64,000 nucleotides of DNA from Oscillospiraceae bacterium (GTDB lineage: Bacteria > Bacillota > Clostridia > Christensenellales > QALW01), in assembly GCA_022009755.1 (NCBI GenBank), contig CP091722.1:1186001-1250000 (forward strand). The letters are read 5' to 3'. Made by a program: the position numbers and the translations under genes. Below, in pieces: positions 40,835 to 48,020 of the stretch. Each line of letters opens with the position of its first letter. Positions within the stretch are counted from its first letter, which is position 1. The notes beneath the pieces are model-generated. The model made no database searches and was not told the DNA's origin. It saw nothing but the letters and a program-made list of their open reading frames with translations.

Positions 40835-40953
40835 GAAGTTTATAGTCCCCTATAAACTCACACTACGAGTTCAAATAAACAGTTTACTCAAATCGTCGGG
40901 CTTCCGACCGCACAGTGTGTGCAATAAAACCTCTTCGGAGGTTTTATTATTTT
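40835..40953 (+). ncRNA. tracrRNA of the type II-A system
   Basis: About 119 bases. Anti-repeat at 40845-40877: GTCCCCTATAAACTCACAC then TA, a bulge, and TTCAAAT, pairing with GTTTGA-bulge-TAGTGTGAGTTTATAGGGGAC of the repeat. Then GTCGG-GCTT-CCGAC (40895-40908), the nexus hairpin; GCACA-GTG-TGTGC (40910-40922); and a terminator with 11-base arms AATAAAACCTC/GAGGTTTTATT around TTCG, followed by T-rich sequence. The 5' part can also fold on itself (GTTTATAG-TCCC-CTATAAAC). It is transcribed away from cas9. Ends are predicted, not measured. Confidence 0.9.
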
Positions 40954-41261
40954 ACATTTAATTTCCAACAAATACATAATAGCATATAAAAAACGGTTTT
41001 GCAACAGTCTTTTTTGTGATTTCTTTCAGGGAAAATTTTTAACCTTGCGAAGCAGTCGAATATGCAAAATCAAATGCCCGCAGGGAATGATTCTGATAAA
41101 AAAACTGAAAACGAATGCGCCGCAAAGCCGATATTTTATCGCTCACCGATAAAAGCCTGCCTACCGGCAACAACGGAGTGCTGCGCAGGGCAATCATATA
41201 AACCGTAAATACCGCAATACGGGCAGGCAAACGCATAAATATGCATTTTCCTTATTATTTA
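40954..41261. other. Gene-free stretch between tracrRNA and nagB
   Basis: About 300 bases, AT-rich next to the tracrRNA terminator. Short open frames here have no recognisable content. No copy of the ssrA 3' end that would mark an attachment site was noticed. The nagB promoter follows at 41262. Confidence 0.5.
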
Positions 41262-41290
41262 TTGCATATTTCGCGCAGCAGTGGTATAAT
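41262..41290 (+). promoter_or_regulatory. SigA-type promoter of nagB
   Basis: TTGCAT (41262-41267), 17-base spacer, TATAAT (41285-41290), 33 bases before the start codon. Confidence 0.8.
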
Positions 41291-41322
41291 TACATGGTTG
41301 ATTTATTATTAAAGGCGGGTTT

Positions 41323-42114
41323 ATGCAGCATTATAAAACCATACAGGTAGCCGCTCCCGAAGAAACGGGAAGCGCGGCAGCGGATATCGTTCAGGCCGTC
41401 ATGCAGGCAAAGCCAGACTGCGTACTGGGCCTTGCAACCGGCTCCACCCCTCTCCCCCTTTATCGGGAGTTGATCAGGCGGGAGCAGCAGGGTATTTTGG
41501 ATTTTTCGCGCGTGCGCACCGTCAATCTTGACGAATACAAGGGGCTTGCGCCGGATCATCCTCAAAGCTTCCGCCGCTTCATGCAGGAAAATCTGTTTGA
41601 CCATATATCCGTCCGCCGGGAAAACACCATGGTTCCGGACGGCCTTGCCGCCGATATACCGGGAATGTGCCTATCCTACGAGCAGCAGATAGAAGCCTGG
41701 GGCGGCATTGATCTTCAGATTCTCGGCATTGGGCACGATGGTCACATAGGCTTTAACGAGCCCTCCGACAGCTTCCCGGCCGCAACGCACGAGGTACGGC
41801 TGACCGAAATGACGCGCAACGCCAACCGCCGTTTTTTCTCCTCCCTTGACGAGGTTCCGACTGCGGCCTTCACCATGGGAATAGGCACCGTAATGGCGGC
41901 GCGCAAAATTATAATGATAGTAACGGGTGCGGATAAGGCGGAAATCCTCCGCAAGGCCCTGACAGGGCCGGTCACCCCCCGCGTTCCGGCCTCTATTCTG
42001 CAGTTCCATCCCGATGTTACCCTATCTGCGACCGCGCCGGCCGGAAATGGAAATGATTTGCATCAGATACCCGACATTATTAAAGCAAAAATACAATCGG
42101 CAGGCATCGCATGA
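41323..42114 (+). CDS. nagB: Glucosamine-6-phosphate deaminase
   Basis: A NagB-family enzyme converting glucosamine-6-phosphate to fructose-6-phosphate and ammonia. Seen: phosphate-binding GLATGSTPLPLY (about 36-47), catalytic Asp in VNLDEYKG, the active-site lid and acid-base residues in GIGHDGHIGFNEP (about 138-150), and TMGIGTVMAARKI. The open frame is 263 residues, but the last 30 are unlike NagB. Adding one base near 42025 gives VTLICDRAGRKWK and a stop at 42056, a 244-residue protein of normal length. I therefore think the true end is 42056. Confidence 0.93.
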   Translation: MQHYKTIQVAAPEETGSAAADIVQAVMQAKPDCVLGLATGSTPLPLYRELIRREQQGILDFSRVRTVNLDEYKGLAPDHPQSFRRFMQENLFDHISVRRENTMVPDGLAADIPGMCLSYEQQIEAWGGIDLQILGIGHDGHIGFNEPSDSFPAATHEVRLTEMTRNANRRFFSSLDEVPTAAFTMGIGTVMAARKIIMIVTGADKAEILRKALTGPVTPRVPASILQFHPDVTLSATAPAGNGNDLHQIPDIIKAKIQSAGIA

Positions 42115-42382
42115 TACCTGCCTTTGTGTTTACCTTATCGCCTGCACCGCAGCCGTTCAAAGAGGTCTTGCGGTACGATGTCGGGGATGCCGTCCGGCAC
42201 AATTACATCGCGGTATCAACTCCCCGAAACAGCGCCGGTTACGGAGTATGTGCCCCACGCTGTCGGAGGCCGTTTTCTGCCCTCGCATGTCGGTAAGCCC
42301 CTGCTTGTTACGCCGATTCATAATGAAGGAAACGGTTTCTGCGCCGTCATATCGTTTGAAGGCTTCCTACACGAACGCGCGG
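42115..42382 (+). other. Unassigned stretch with possible degraded coding sequence
   Basis: Between nagB and the convergent anti-sigma gene. Plus-strand frames have protein-like stretches split over two frames (RYDVGDAVRHNYIAVS, then TEYVPHAVGGRFLPSH and NEGNGFCAVISFEGF), suggesting a small frameshifted or decayed gene. No family recognised and no clear start or stop. Confidence 0.3.
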
Positions 42383-43942
42383 TCAGCGGGTCAATCCGGA
42401 GGAGATGATCTCCGGCGCACTGAGATTCTCGCTGGATTTCTCCGACACGATGCCCAGCACCGCATCAATGCGGTATGTCCACTGTGTTTTTGCATCGTTA
42501 AAGACAAGCCGATAGTAAGGCGACTTGATGCCGCCGGCAACCAGCTCCTCTGCCGTGAAGACCACCTTCACGTTGACCCCGGCATCGTCCGACGCGATTT
42601 TCTTCGCGTCCGCCAAAAGAATGAAGTGATACGCCTCAATGATGCTGCCGTTCTTGGCATCTACCTTGTAAGAATACTGCTTCTTCGCGGTGTAGAACTC
42701 CAGGATGTAGCAGGGCTTGCCCTTATTACGGCTCAACACCTCTTTGGTGAACACGATTTTTTGTGCGGCTTCATCAAGCCCCGCATCCTTAAGGGCAATC
42801 TTCTTTGCTTCTTCAGGAGATATGAAGCTCGTTGTCACGATCTCTTTTTGCTGCTTCTCCAACACAGTGCCCAGCACCGCATCGATGCGGTATGTCCACT
42901 GTGTTTTTGCATCGGCAAAGACGAGCCGGTAATAAGGCGTTTTGATGCCGCCGCTCACAAGGATTTCCTCGGTAAAGCTGACTTTATCCGTGCATCCGGC
43001 ATCATCCAAGGCGATTTTCTTCGCTTGGGCAAGAGTTATAAATTTCCCGGCATAAATAATGCTGCCGCTCTTTGCGTCGATTTGGTAGAAATATTGATTC
43101 GTCCCGGTGTAGAACTCCAAGATGTAGCAGGGCTTGCCCTGATTGCGGTTCAGTTCCGCTCTTGTGAACACGATCTTCTGCGTCAGCTCATCCAGCCCCG
43201 CGTCCTTCAGGGCAATCTTCTTTGCTTCCTCCAAGGAAATGAACTTAGATACGTTGACAGAATCAATGCCGGAGGCCTCCTGGAATTTAAGAAGCTCGTC
43301 CAACGACATGCGGGCAACCTCATCCGCAGGCAGCCCGGTTTTGTTTGCTGCGGTAAGGATCCAGTCGGCGCGGCCAAGGGAAACATGAACTTCCTCGGCG
43401 AGCTTTGCCGCTTCGGCGTTTTCCTTCGGCTCGGAGCGGAAAACCAGTGTGCCGACGGTATCGGTCTGCTCCAAGGCCTTCCGGATCTCCGCGGAGAGAG
43501 AGGCTTTCAGTTCGGCATTCGCATCAAGACGGGAATCAAAAGAGATCAGAACAGTCGCTTCGCCCTTTTCCATATATCCGCAGGCCTCGTAGGCGGCGAC
43601 CGTGCGCATTAAAGCGGTCTGGATGCTCTGCTTTCTCAGCGCAACATCGCTGAGCGCATTTTCCGCATCGCTGTTCAGGCAGCGGACATTCTTAACAAGC
43701 CCGCTTTTGGCAATCGTATATTCCACGCTGGGGTTGACATCCATTGTGAAGGTGCCGGCTGTCGCATTGCTTAGGATGGCATTTGCAGCTATGCCGATGC
43801 CGAAAACCAGTGCAAGGCAAGCTGCCATTATTCCGAGCTTGGCCCAACCGGGCATTCTTTTTGTATTTGCAGCGCTTTCCGCGTCAGCAATAAGCTCGTC
43901 GTTGATCTTTCCGATCGAATGAAGAAGAACTTCGGCTTTCAC
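42383..43942 (-). CDS. RsgI-like anti-sigma factor with four PepSY-type domains
   Basis: A 519-residue single-pass membrane protein: cytoplasmic N-terminus (about 1-35), membrane helix (GIMAACLALVFGIGIAANAI, about 37-56), an RsgI-like juxtamembrane domain (TFTMDVNPSVEYTIAKSG, about 64-200), then four PepSY-like repeats of about 65-70 residues (from about 245) in an A-B-A-B order, each with EAKKIAL.DAG and a Y.I/V.DA..G.I strand. The start is GTG overlapping the stop of the upstream sigma gene, so the pair is coupled. It likely binds and holds the sigma factor, with the PepSY repeats sensing an outside signal (inference). Confidence 0.78.
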   Translation of the reverse strand: MKAEVLLHSIGKINDELIADAESAANTKRMPGWAKLGIMAACLALVFGIGIAANAILSNATAGTFTMDVNPSVEYTIAKSGLVKNVRCLNSDAENALSDVALRKQSIQTALMRTVAAYEACGYMEKGEATVLISFDSRLDANAELKASLSAEIRKALEQTDTVGTLVFRSEPKENAEAAKLAEEVHVSLGRADWILTAANKTGLPADEVARMSLDELLKFQEASGIDSVNVSKFISLEEAKKIALKDAGLDELTQKIVFTRAELNRNQGKPCYILEFYTGTNQYFYQIDAKSGSIIYAGKFITLAQAKKIALDDAGCTDKVSFTEEILVSGGIKTPYYRLVFADAKTQWTYRIDAVLGTVLEKQQKEIVTTSFISPEEAKKIALKDAGLDEAAQKIVFTKEVLSRNKGKPCYILEFYTAKKQYSYKVDAKNGSIIEAYHFILLADAKKIASDDAGVNVKVVFTAEELVAGGIKSPYYRLVFNDAKTQWTYRIDAVLGIVSEKSSENLSAPEIISSGLTR

Positions 43943-44498
43943 AGCATAATTCCCTCCTTTTCAAGAAATCGTCTTAATTCGTTTCTCATACGGAAAGCAA
44001 AGACGTCACCTTGCTCTGGCTCATTCCGTATGCGTCCGCAATATCCCGTATTGCGTAGAGATGATAGTATCTGCGGACAAAAATGTTACGGTTCAGCTTT
44101 GGCTTTGAATACAGGAAGCGGTCAATGGCGGCAGCCAAATCATTTTCTCTGACGGTCTGCTCCACAGTCGTTTCCGAAGGAATGCAGGCTTCCAACTCGG
44201 ACAGCGCGAGGACGACCTGTCCGTTTCCGCGTTTTTCGGCAGTATACTGCTTATAACGGTTCAGAGCGAGGTTGCGCGTAATCTTCCCCAAGTAGATCGG
44301 CAAACGGTTCGGACGCTGCGGCGGGATTGAATTCCATGCGCCGAGATACGTATCATTGGCACATTCCTCCGCATCCTCTTTGTTATGCAGTATATTATGT
44401 GCAATCGTGTGACAGTAGTTCCCGTACTTTTCTGCGGTGACGGCAATAGCGCTCTCGTTACGCGCCCAGTACAATTCTATGATCTCACGGTCTTTCAT
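43939..44498 (-). CDS. ECF-type RNA polymerase sigma factor, frameshifted near its end
   Basis: About 186 residues. Region 2 is visible in YGNYCHTIAHNILHNKEDAEECANDTYLGAWNSI (as YCHTIAHNIL and DAEECANDTYLGAWNSI), followed by LPIYLGKITRNLALNRYK; region 4 has FVRRYYHLYAIRDIADAYG and MSQSKVTSLL. One T missing near 43993 ends the open frame early; restoring it gives FRMRNELRRFLEKEGIML and a stop that overlaps the anti-sigma start. The start at 44498 follows GGGAGGG. Sigma and anti-sigma form an operon, usually autoregulated. Confidence 0.85.
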
Positions 44499-44869
44499 TG
44501 CGCCCTCCCTTCTTTCTGTGTAAAGGCCTTTCACCTATATAGACAACAAATCACCGTTCATTGCGCGGACTGAAAAATTATTCTTCAGATTTATTATATC
44601 ATGCGGGAGCGGAGATTGCTACCGATATGAGAACGCTGCCTCGGAGCGAGAATCACGGCATGGGCATTGAAAAATCCGGTGCAGTCAACACACATCTGTC
44701 GGACATCCGGTGTTGCAGGTTATAAAAGGAAGATATACGCAGATTACGGCTAAGGCAGAGGCTGAATTGCGGAGCCGGATTTCGCCGTCCGCTTATTCCG
44801 TCCCACAGGAATCCTGTTGAACGGCGCCTTCCCGAAATCCTGCTGTACGCAAACTCTCCCGCGCCGCCG
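44499..44869. other. Gene-free stretch upstream of the sigma factor gene
   Basis: About 370 bases without a supportable gene. ATTATA (44593-44598) reads TATAAT on the minus strand about 95 bases before the sigma start, but no matching -35 is seen; the true promoter may use the encoded sigma factor. Part of the right half may be the eroded end of the DUF6061-like gene. Confidence 0.4.
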
Positions 44870-45217
44870 TCATACAAAGACGGTCAGCAAACAACAGCGT
44901 CGGATACGCCCTGAAACGGGCGCACCGAACTGCAACTCCGATTGAAAAGTCAATACATCCGCAATCACCGGAATATGTATGGGCGGGCGGGCACAATCCG
45001 TGTCTGCCCGCCTTGTCTGCCGAAAAGCACGGCGGGCGGCCGCATTTTCGGTTTCGGAGTTGCGGATGAGGCAGGCCGGCTCCGACCGCCGGAGGCGGTT
45101 GTCCGCCACCTCGTTCTCCACGGCGGTGCAGTCGATGGAGATCATGCTGCCGTCCCGAAACCGCAGCTCTACACAGCCAGTGTCCATGTTGAATTCACAG
45201 CTTTTGATGGTTTTCAT
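44870..45217 (-). CDS. DUF6061-like protein, C-terminus probably frameshifted
   Basis: The first ~50 residues, MKTIKSCEFNMDTGCVELRF then DGSMISIDCTAVENEVAD, match the small DUF6061 family found in gut Firmicutes. The following RSEPACLIRNSETENAA diverges from the expected Tyr/Leu-rich continuation and the last ~60 residues look non-coding, so a frameshift or decay near 45060 is likely. The natural protein would be about 80 residues. Function unknown. Confidence 0.5.
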   Translation of the reverse strand: MKTIKSCEFNMDTGCVELRFRDGSMISIDCTAVENEVADNRLRRSEPACLIRNSETENAAARRAFRQTRRADTDCARPPIHIPVIADVLTFQSELQFGAPVSGRIRRCCLLTVFV

Positions 45218-45386
45218 AATTATCCTACTTATCCTTTACCGGTTTTGGTTCCCTCGGCCCTTTAAGCTTGGATTCGGGACGCTTTACCGCGCCGTTTCCG
45301 AAATGCGTATCCTCGAATTTCCCGAAGAAAACAAATAATCCGAACCCATCTCCGATTAAGAAGATTCGGTTCGGATTATATCGGTT

Positions 45387-45473
45387 TGGTGCCGGAAGCG
45401 GGGGTCGAACCCGCACGGTATCGCTACCACCGGATTTTGAGTCCGGCACGTCTGCCAATTCCATCATTCCGGC
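45387..45473 (-). tRNA. tRNA-Leu (anticodon CAA)
   Basis: A class II cloverleaf of 87 bases including an encoded CCA. Acceptor GCCGGAA pairs with TTCCGGC; anticodon stem CCGGA/TCCGG closes loop CTCAAAA giving anticodon CAA; a long variable arm (GGTAGCGATACC) and T-arm GCGGGTTCGACCCCCGC follow, as expected for tRNA-Leu reading UUG. Confidence 0.96.
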
Positions 45474-45619
45474 AATCCCGTATTTATGCAGCATATCAGC
45501 GCCGCACCTTAAATACCTTGATATAATATCACATACGGCAATTATTTGCAATGCTTTTTTGAAAATTAACTCCGCCCTGCAAAAAACAGCGCTCGCCTTA
45601 ACAAAATACAAAGAAAATG

Positions 45620-45649
45620 TTGCTTCACAGCGCGCGGTTATGATACAAT
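45620..45649 (+). promoter_or_regulatory. SigA-type promoter of the MBL hydrolase gene
   Basis: TTGCTT (45620-45625), 18-base spacer and TACAAT (45644-45649) with TG at the extended -10 position. About 74 bases before the start at 45723. Confidence 0.65.
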
Positions 45650-45722
45650 CCTGACAGTATAAAAACGGGCGGCGCTGCCGCCGCAGAATAGCGCACCGCT
45701 ATGTGCATGAAACGAGGAAATT

Positions 45723-46508
45723 ATGAAAATAACCTATCTTGGCTCCTGCCCCTCCTGCCGTATGGCACGCGCGCTGGGCGGCCGCCAGAAGCGCCTGCGC
45801 TCCTCCATTTTGATAAACGACGATCTGCTTATTGATCTCTCACCCGATTTTTTGACGGTTTCCGCCGCCTGCGGGCCGCTTGACGGGCTGCGCTTTGTGC
45901 TGCTTACCCACGCTCACGAGGATCATTGCGCCCTGCACCAGCTTATGTACAAAAGCACGGACGCACCTCTTGATGTTTACGGCAACGAAAAATGCCGCGC
46001 CAAATACCTTGCGGCCGACAGCGAAATAGGCGGCATTAAAGGTGCGGCCTTTCATACGCTGCACCCCTTCGATGTGCTGCGCCTTGCCGATTACACCGTA
46101 ACCGCTCTGCCGGCAAATCACGCCCCGGATCAGGAGGCGGTGATGTTTTTGCTGGAGCAGGGGGAAAAACGCTTTCTTTATGCCGAGGATACCGGGCGCT
46201 TCCCGCAGGCCACCCTTGAATATCTTGCCGCGCGCCGCTGCGATCTGATAAGCATGGACTGCGCCTTCTGCACGGCAAAGCCGGAGGCGACGCAGGCGCA
46301 TCTTGGGCTTTCCGCCTTCCGCGAGCATATGGAAATACTTAAAAAGCAGGGCACGGCGGATGAAAACACCGTATTTATTGCCCAGCATTTCTCCCATTCG
46401 GGGCTTATTGCAGACAATAAAGCTTACAGCCACGATGCTTTGGAGCAGCTTATGCTCCCCATGGGTATTCAGCCCGCCTTTGACGGTCTGAGCATCGTTC
46501 TGCCCTGA
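45723..46508 (+). CDS. MBL-fold metallo-hydrolase (PhnP-like)
   Basis: A 261-residue metallo-beta-lactamase-fold enzyme. It has LLTHAHEDHCALHQL (metal HxHxDH motif, about 60-65), NHAPDQEAVMFLLEQ with the next His, LYAEDTG (bridging Asp) and a late AQHFSHSG with the last His. The HAHEDH and C-terminal FSH arrangement resembles PhnP-type cyclic phosphodiesterases; no phn genes are nearby, so the substrate is open. Stands alone between a tRNA and the HtrA gene. Confidence 0.8.
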   Translation: MKITYLGSCPSCRMARALGGRQKRLRSSILINDDLLIDLSPDFLTVSAACGPLDGLRFVLLTHAHEDHCALHQLMYKSTDAPLDVYGNEKCRAKYLAADSEIGGIKGAAFHTLHPFDVLRLADYTVTALPANHAPDQEAVMFLLEQGEKRFLYAEDTGRFPQATLEYLAARRCDLISMDCAFCTAKPEATQAHLGLSAFREHMEILKKQGTADENTVFIAQHFSHSGLIADNKAYSHDALEQLMLPMGIQPAFDGLSIVLP

Positions 46509-46634
46509 CACCCCTGCGTTTTCTTCCTTTTTCCGCCTTGAATTTATTCAGCTTTCAGCTTTATTGCATAGCCGTTTCACAATAAATTCAGAAAGACCGG
46601 GTATAATAAGCCCGAAGAAGGGATGTGAAACGAT

Positions 46635-47840
46635 ATGGAATTTAATGAATATACAAATGTACCCGATACTCCGGCTCCGAAAAAGCAGCCGCGCAAAAGC
46701 AGCGGCGCTGCCAAAAGCATTGTTACCGTGCTGCTGTGCGTGCTGCTGGGCGGCGGCGCCGGCTTTCTGGGAGGCTATTACGCCAAGGGCGGCAGCCGGA
46801 CGATAATACTTCAGCAAACGCAGACCCCCACGCCAAAAAGCACGGAGCAGACGGTGTTTGACGGCACCGTATTCACGCAGAGTCAGGCCGGAAGCGACGA
46901 CCCCCTTACCATAGCGGAGATAGCGGCAAAGGTGCAGTCCGCCGTGGTGGAGGTTACCACCGAAACCGTCACCACCGATTCCCGCCTCAAGCAGTATGTT
47001 TCAAAGGGCGCTGGCAGCGGAGTGATATTCCGTCAGGACGGCTATATTGTAACCAACAACCATGTGATCGACTCCGCAGGCAAAATCACCGTGACCCTGC
47101 ACGACGGTGCCTCCTATGAAGCCTCCGTTATCGGCACCGATGAGCAGACCGATCTTGCCGTTTTGAAAATCGATGCGGAGAACCTTGATATCGCGCAGTT
47201 CGGCGATTCCTCCTCCCTTATCGTGGGGCAGACCGCCGTTGCCATAGGCAACCCTCTGGGAACCTTGGGCGGTACCGTTACAAACGGCATAATCAGCGCG
47301 CTGGACCGCGAAATAACCATTGACAGCGAAACCATGACGCTGCTGCAAACCAATGCAGCCGTCAACCCCGGAAACAGCGGCGGCGGCCTCTTTGACGCCA
47401 ACGGCGCCCTTATAGGCATAGTAAACGCCAAAAGCTCCGGGGAAAACCTTGAAGGGCTGGGCTTTGCCATCCCCGTAGACACGGTAAAGACGGTAATTAC
47501 CGACCTTGTGCAGACAGGCTATGTCCGCGGCCGAGTGGACACCGGGCTTACCCTTATTGACATAACCGACTCCGTAACTGCCATGCAGTACCGCGTATCC
47601 TACTACGGCGTATATGTGTACTCCGTGGATAACGATTCTCCGGCATATGAAAGCGGCATCCGCAGCGGCGACTGCATTCTCACCCTTGACGGCACCGAGA
47701 TATCCTCCTGTGCGGAATTCAACCGCCTTATACGCGAGCATTCCGTAGGCGACAGCATAACCCTTACCGTGCTGCGCTCCCGCCAGAGCAAGAGCTTCAC
47801 CTTCACCCTTACCGAGCGCACGGGCAAGACCTTCGGCTGA
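46635..47840 (+). CDS. HtrA/DegP-like membrane-anchored serine protease with PDZ domain
   Basis: A 401-residue protease: short cytoplasmic start, membrane helix (SIVTVLLCVLLGGGAGFLGG, about 28-47), Pro/Thr linker, trypsin-like domain (about 95-300) with His in VTNNHVID, Asp in QTDLAVLKID and Ser in NPGNSGGGLF, then a PDZ domain (about 310-395) with SPAYESGIRSGD. It degrades or refolds damaged proteins outside the membrane. A bidirectional terminator lies 100 bases downstream. Confidence 0.95.
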   Translation: MEFNEYTNVPDTPAPKKQPRKSSGAAKSIVTVLLCVLLGGGAGFLGGYYAKGGSRTIILQQTQTPTPKSTEQTVFDGTVFTQSQAGSDDPLTIAEIAAKVQSAVVEVTTETVTTDSRLKQYVSKGAGSGVIFRQDGYIVTNNHVIDSAGKITVTLHDGASYEASVIGTDEQTDLAVLKIDAENLDIAQFGDSSSLIVGQTAVAIGNPLGTLGGTVTNGIISALDREITIDSETMTLLQTNAAVNPGNSGGGLFDANGALIGIVNAKSSGENLEGLGFAIPVDTVKTVITDLVQTGYVRGRVDTGLTLIDITDSVTAMQYRVSYYGVYVYSVDNDSPAYESGIRSGDCILTLDGTEISSCAEFNRLIREHSVGDSITLTVLRSRQSKSFTFTLTERTGKTFG

Positions 47841-47940
47841 GCGCTTGCCGCAAGGTTTCCGGGCCGGCTTCCGGCGGCAAGCCCGACCGGCAAGTCTGAC
47901 GCGCAGTGCGCCGCGCACCAAGAAAAGATAGGAGCAGGAT

Positions 47941-47984
47941 AAAAAAATGCACCGTATCGCTTAAGCAATACGGTGCATTTTTAT
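47941..47984. terminator. Bidirectional terminator between htrA-like gene and surface protein gene
   Basis: AAATGCACCGTAT and ATACGGTGCATTT arms around a short loop with A-run before and T-run after, so it works on both strands. It separates two convergent genes. Confidence 0.9.
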
Positions 47985-48020
47985 TTGTATATCCGTGATG
48001 TTATCCCCCGGCTTTAACCG

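Noticed and set aside
17990..41322. Attachment-site direct repeat of the ssrA 3' end on the far side of the CRISPR block
   Set aside because: I looked for the tmRNA end (TTCAATTCCCC and CACCTCCACCA) near 40954-41322 and saw no copy, so integration at ssrA remains unproven.
45225..45654. Open frames on both strands around 45225-45654
   Set aside because: They run across the tRNA-Leu gene and have no protein-like features outside it.
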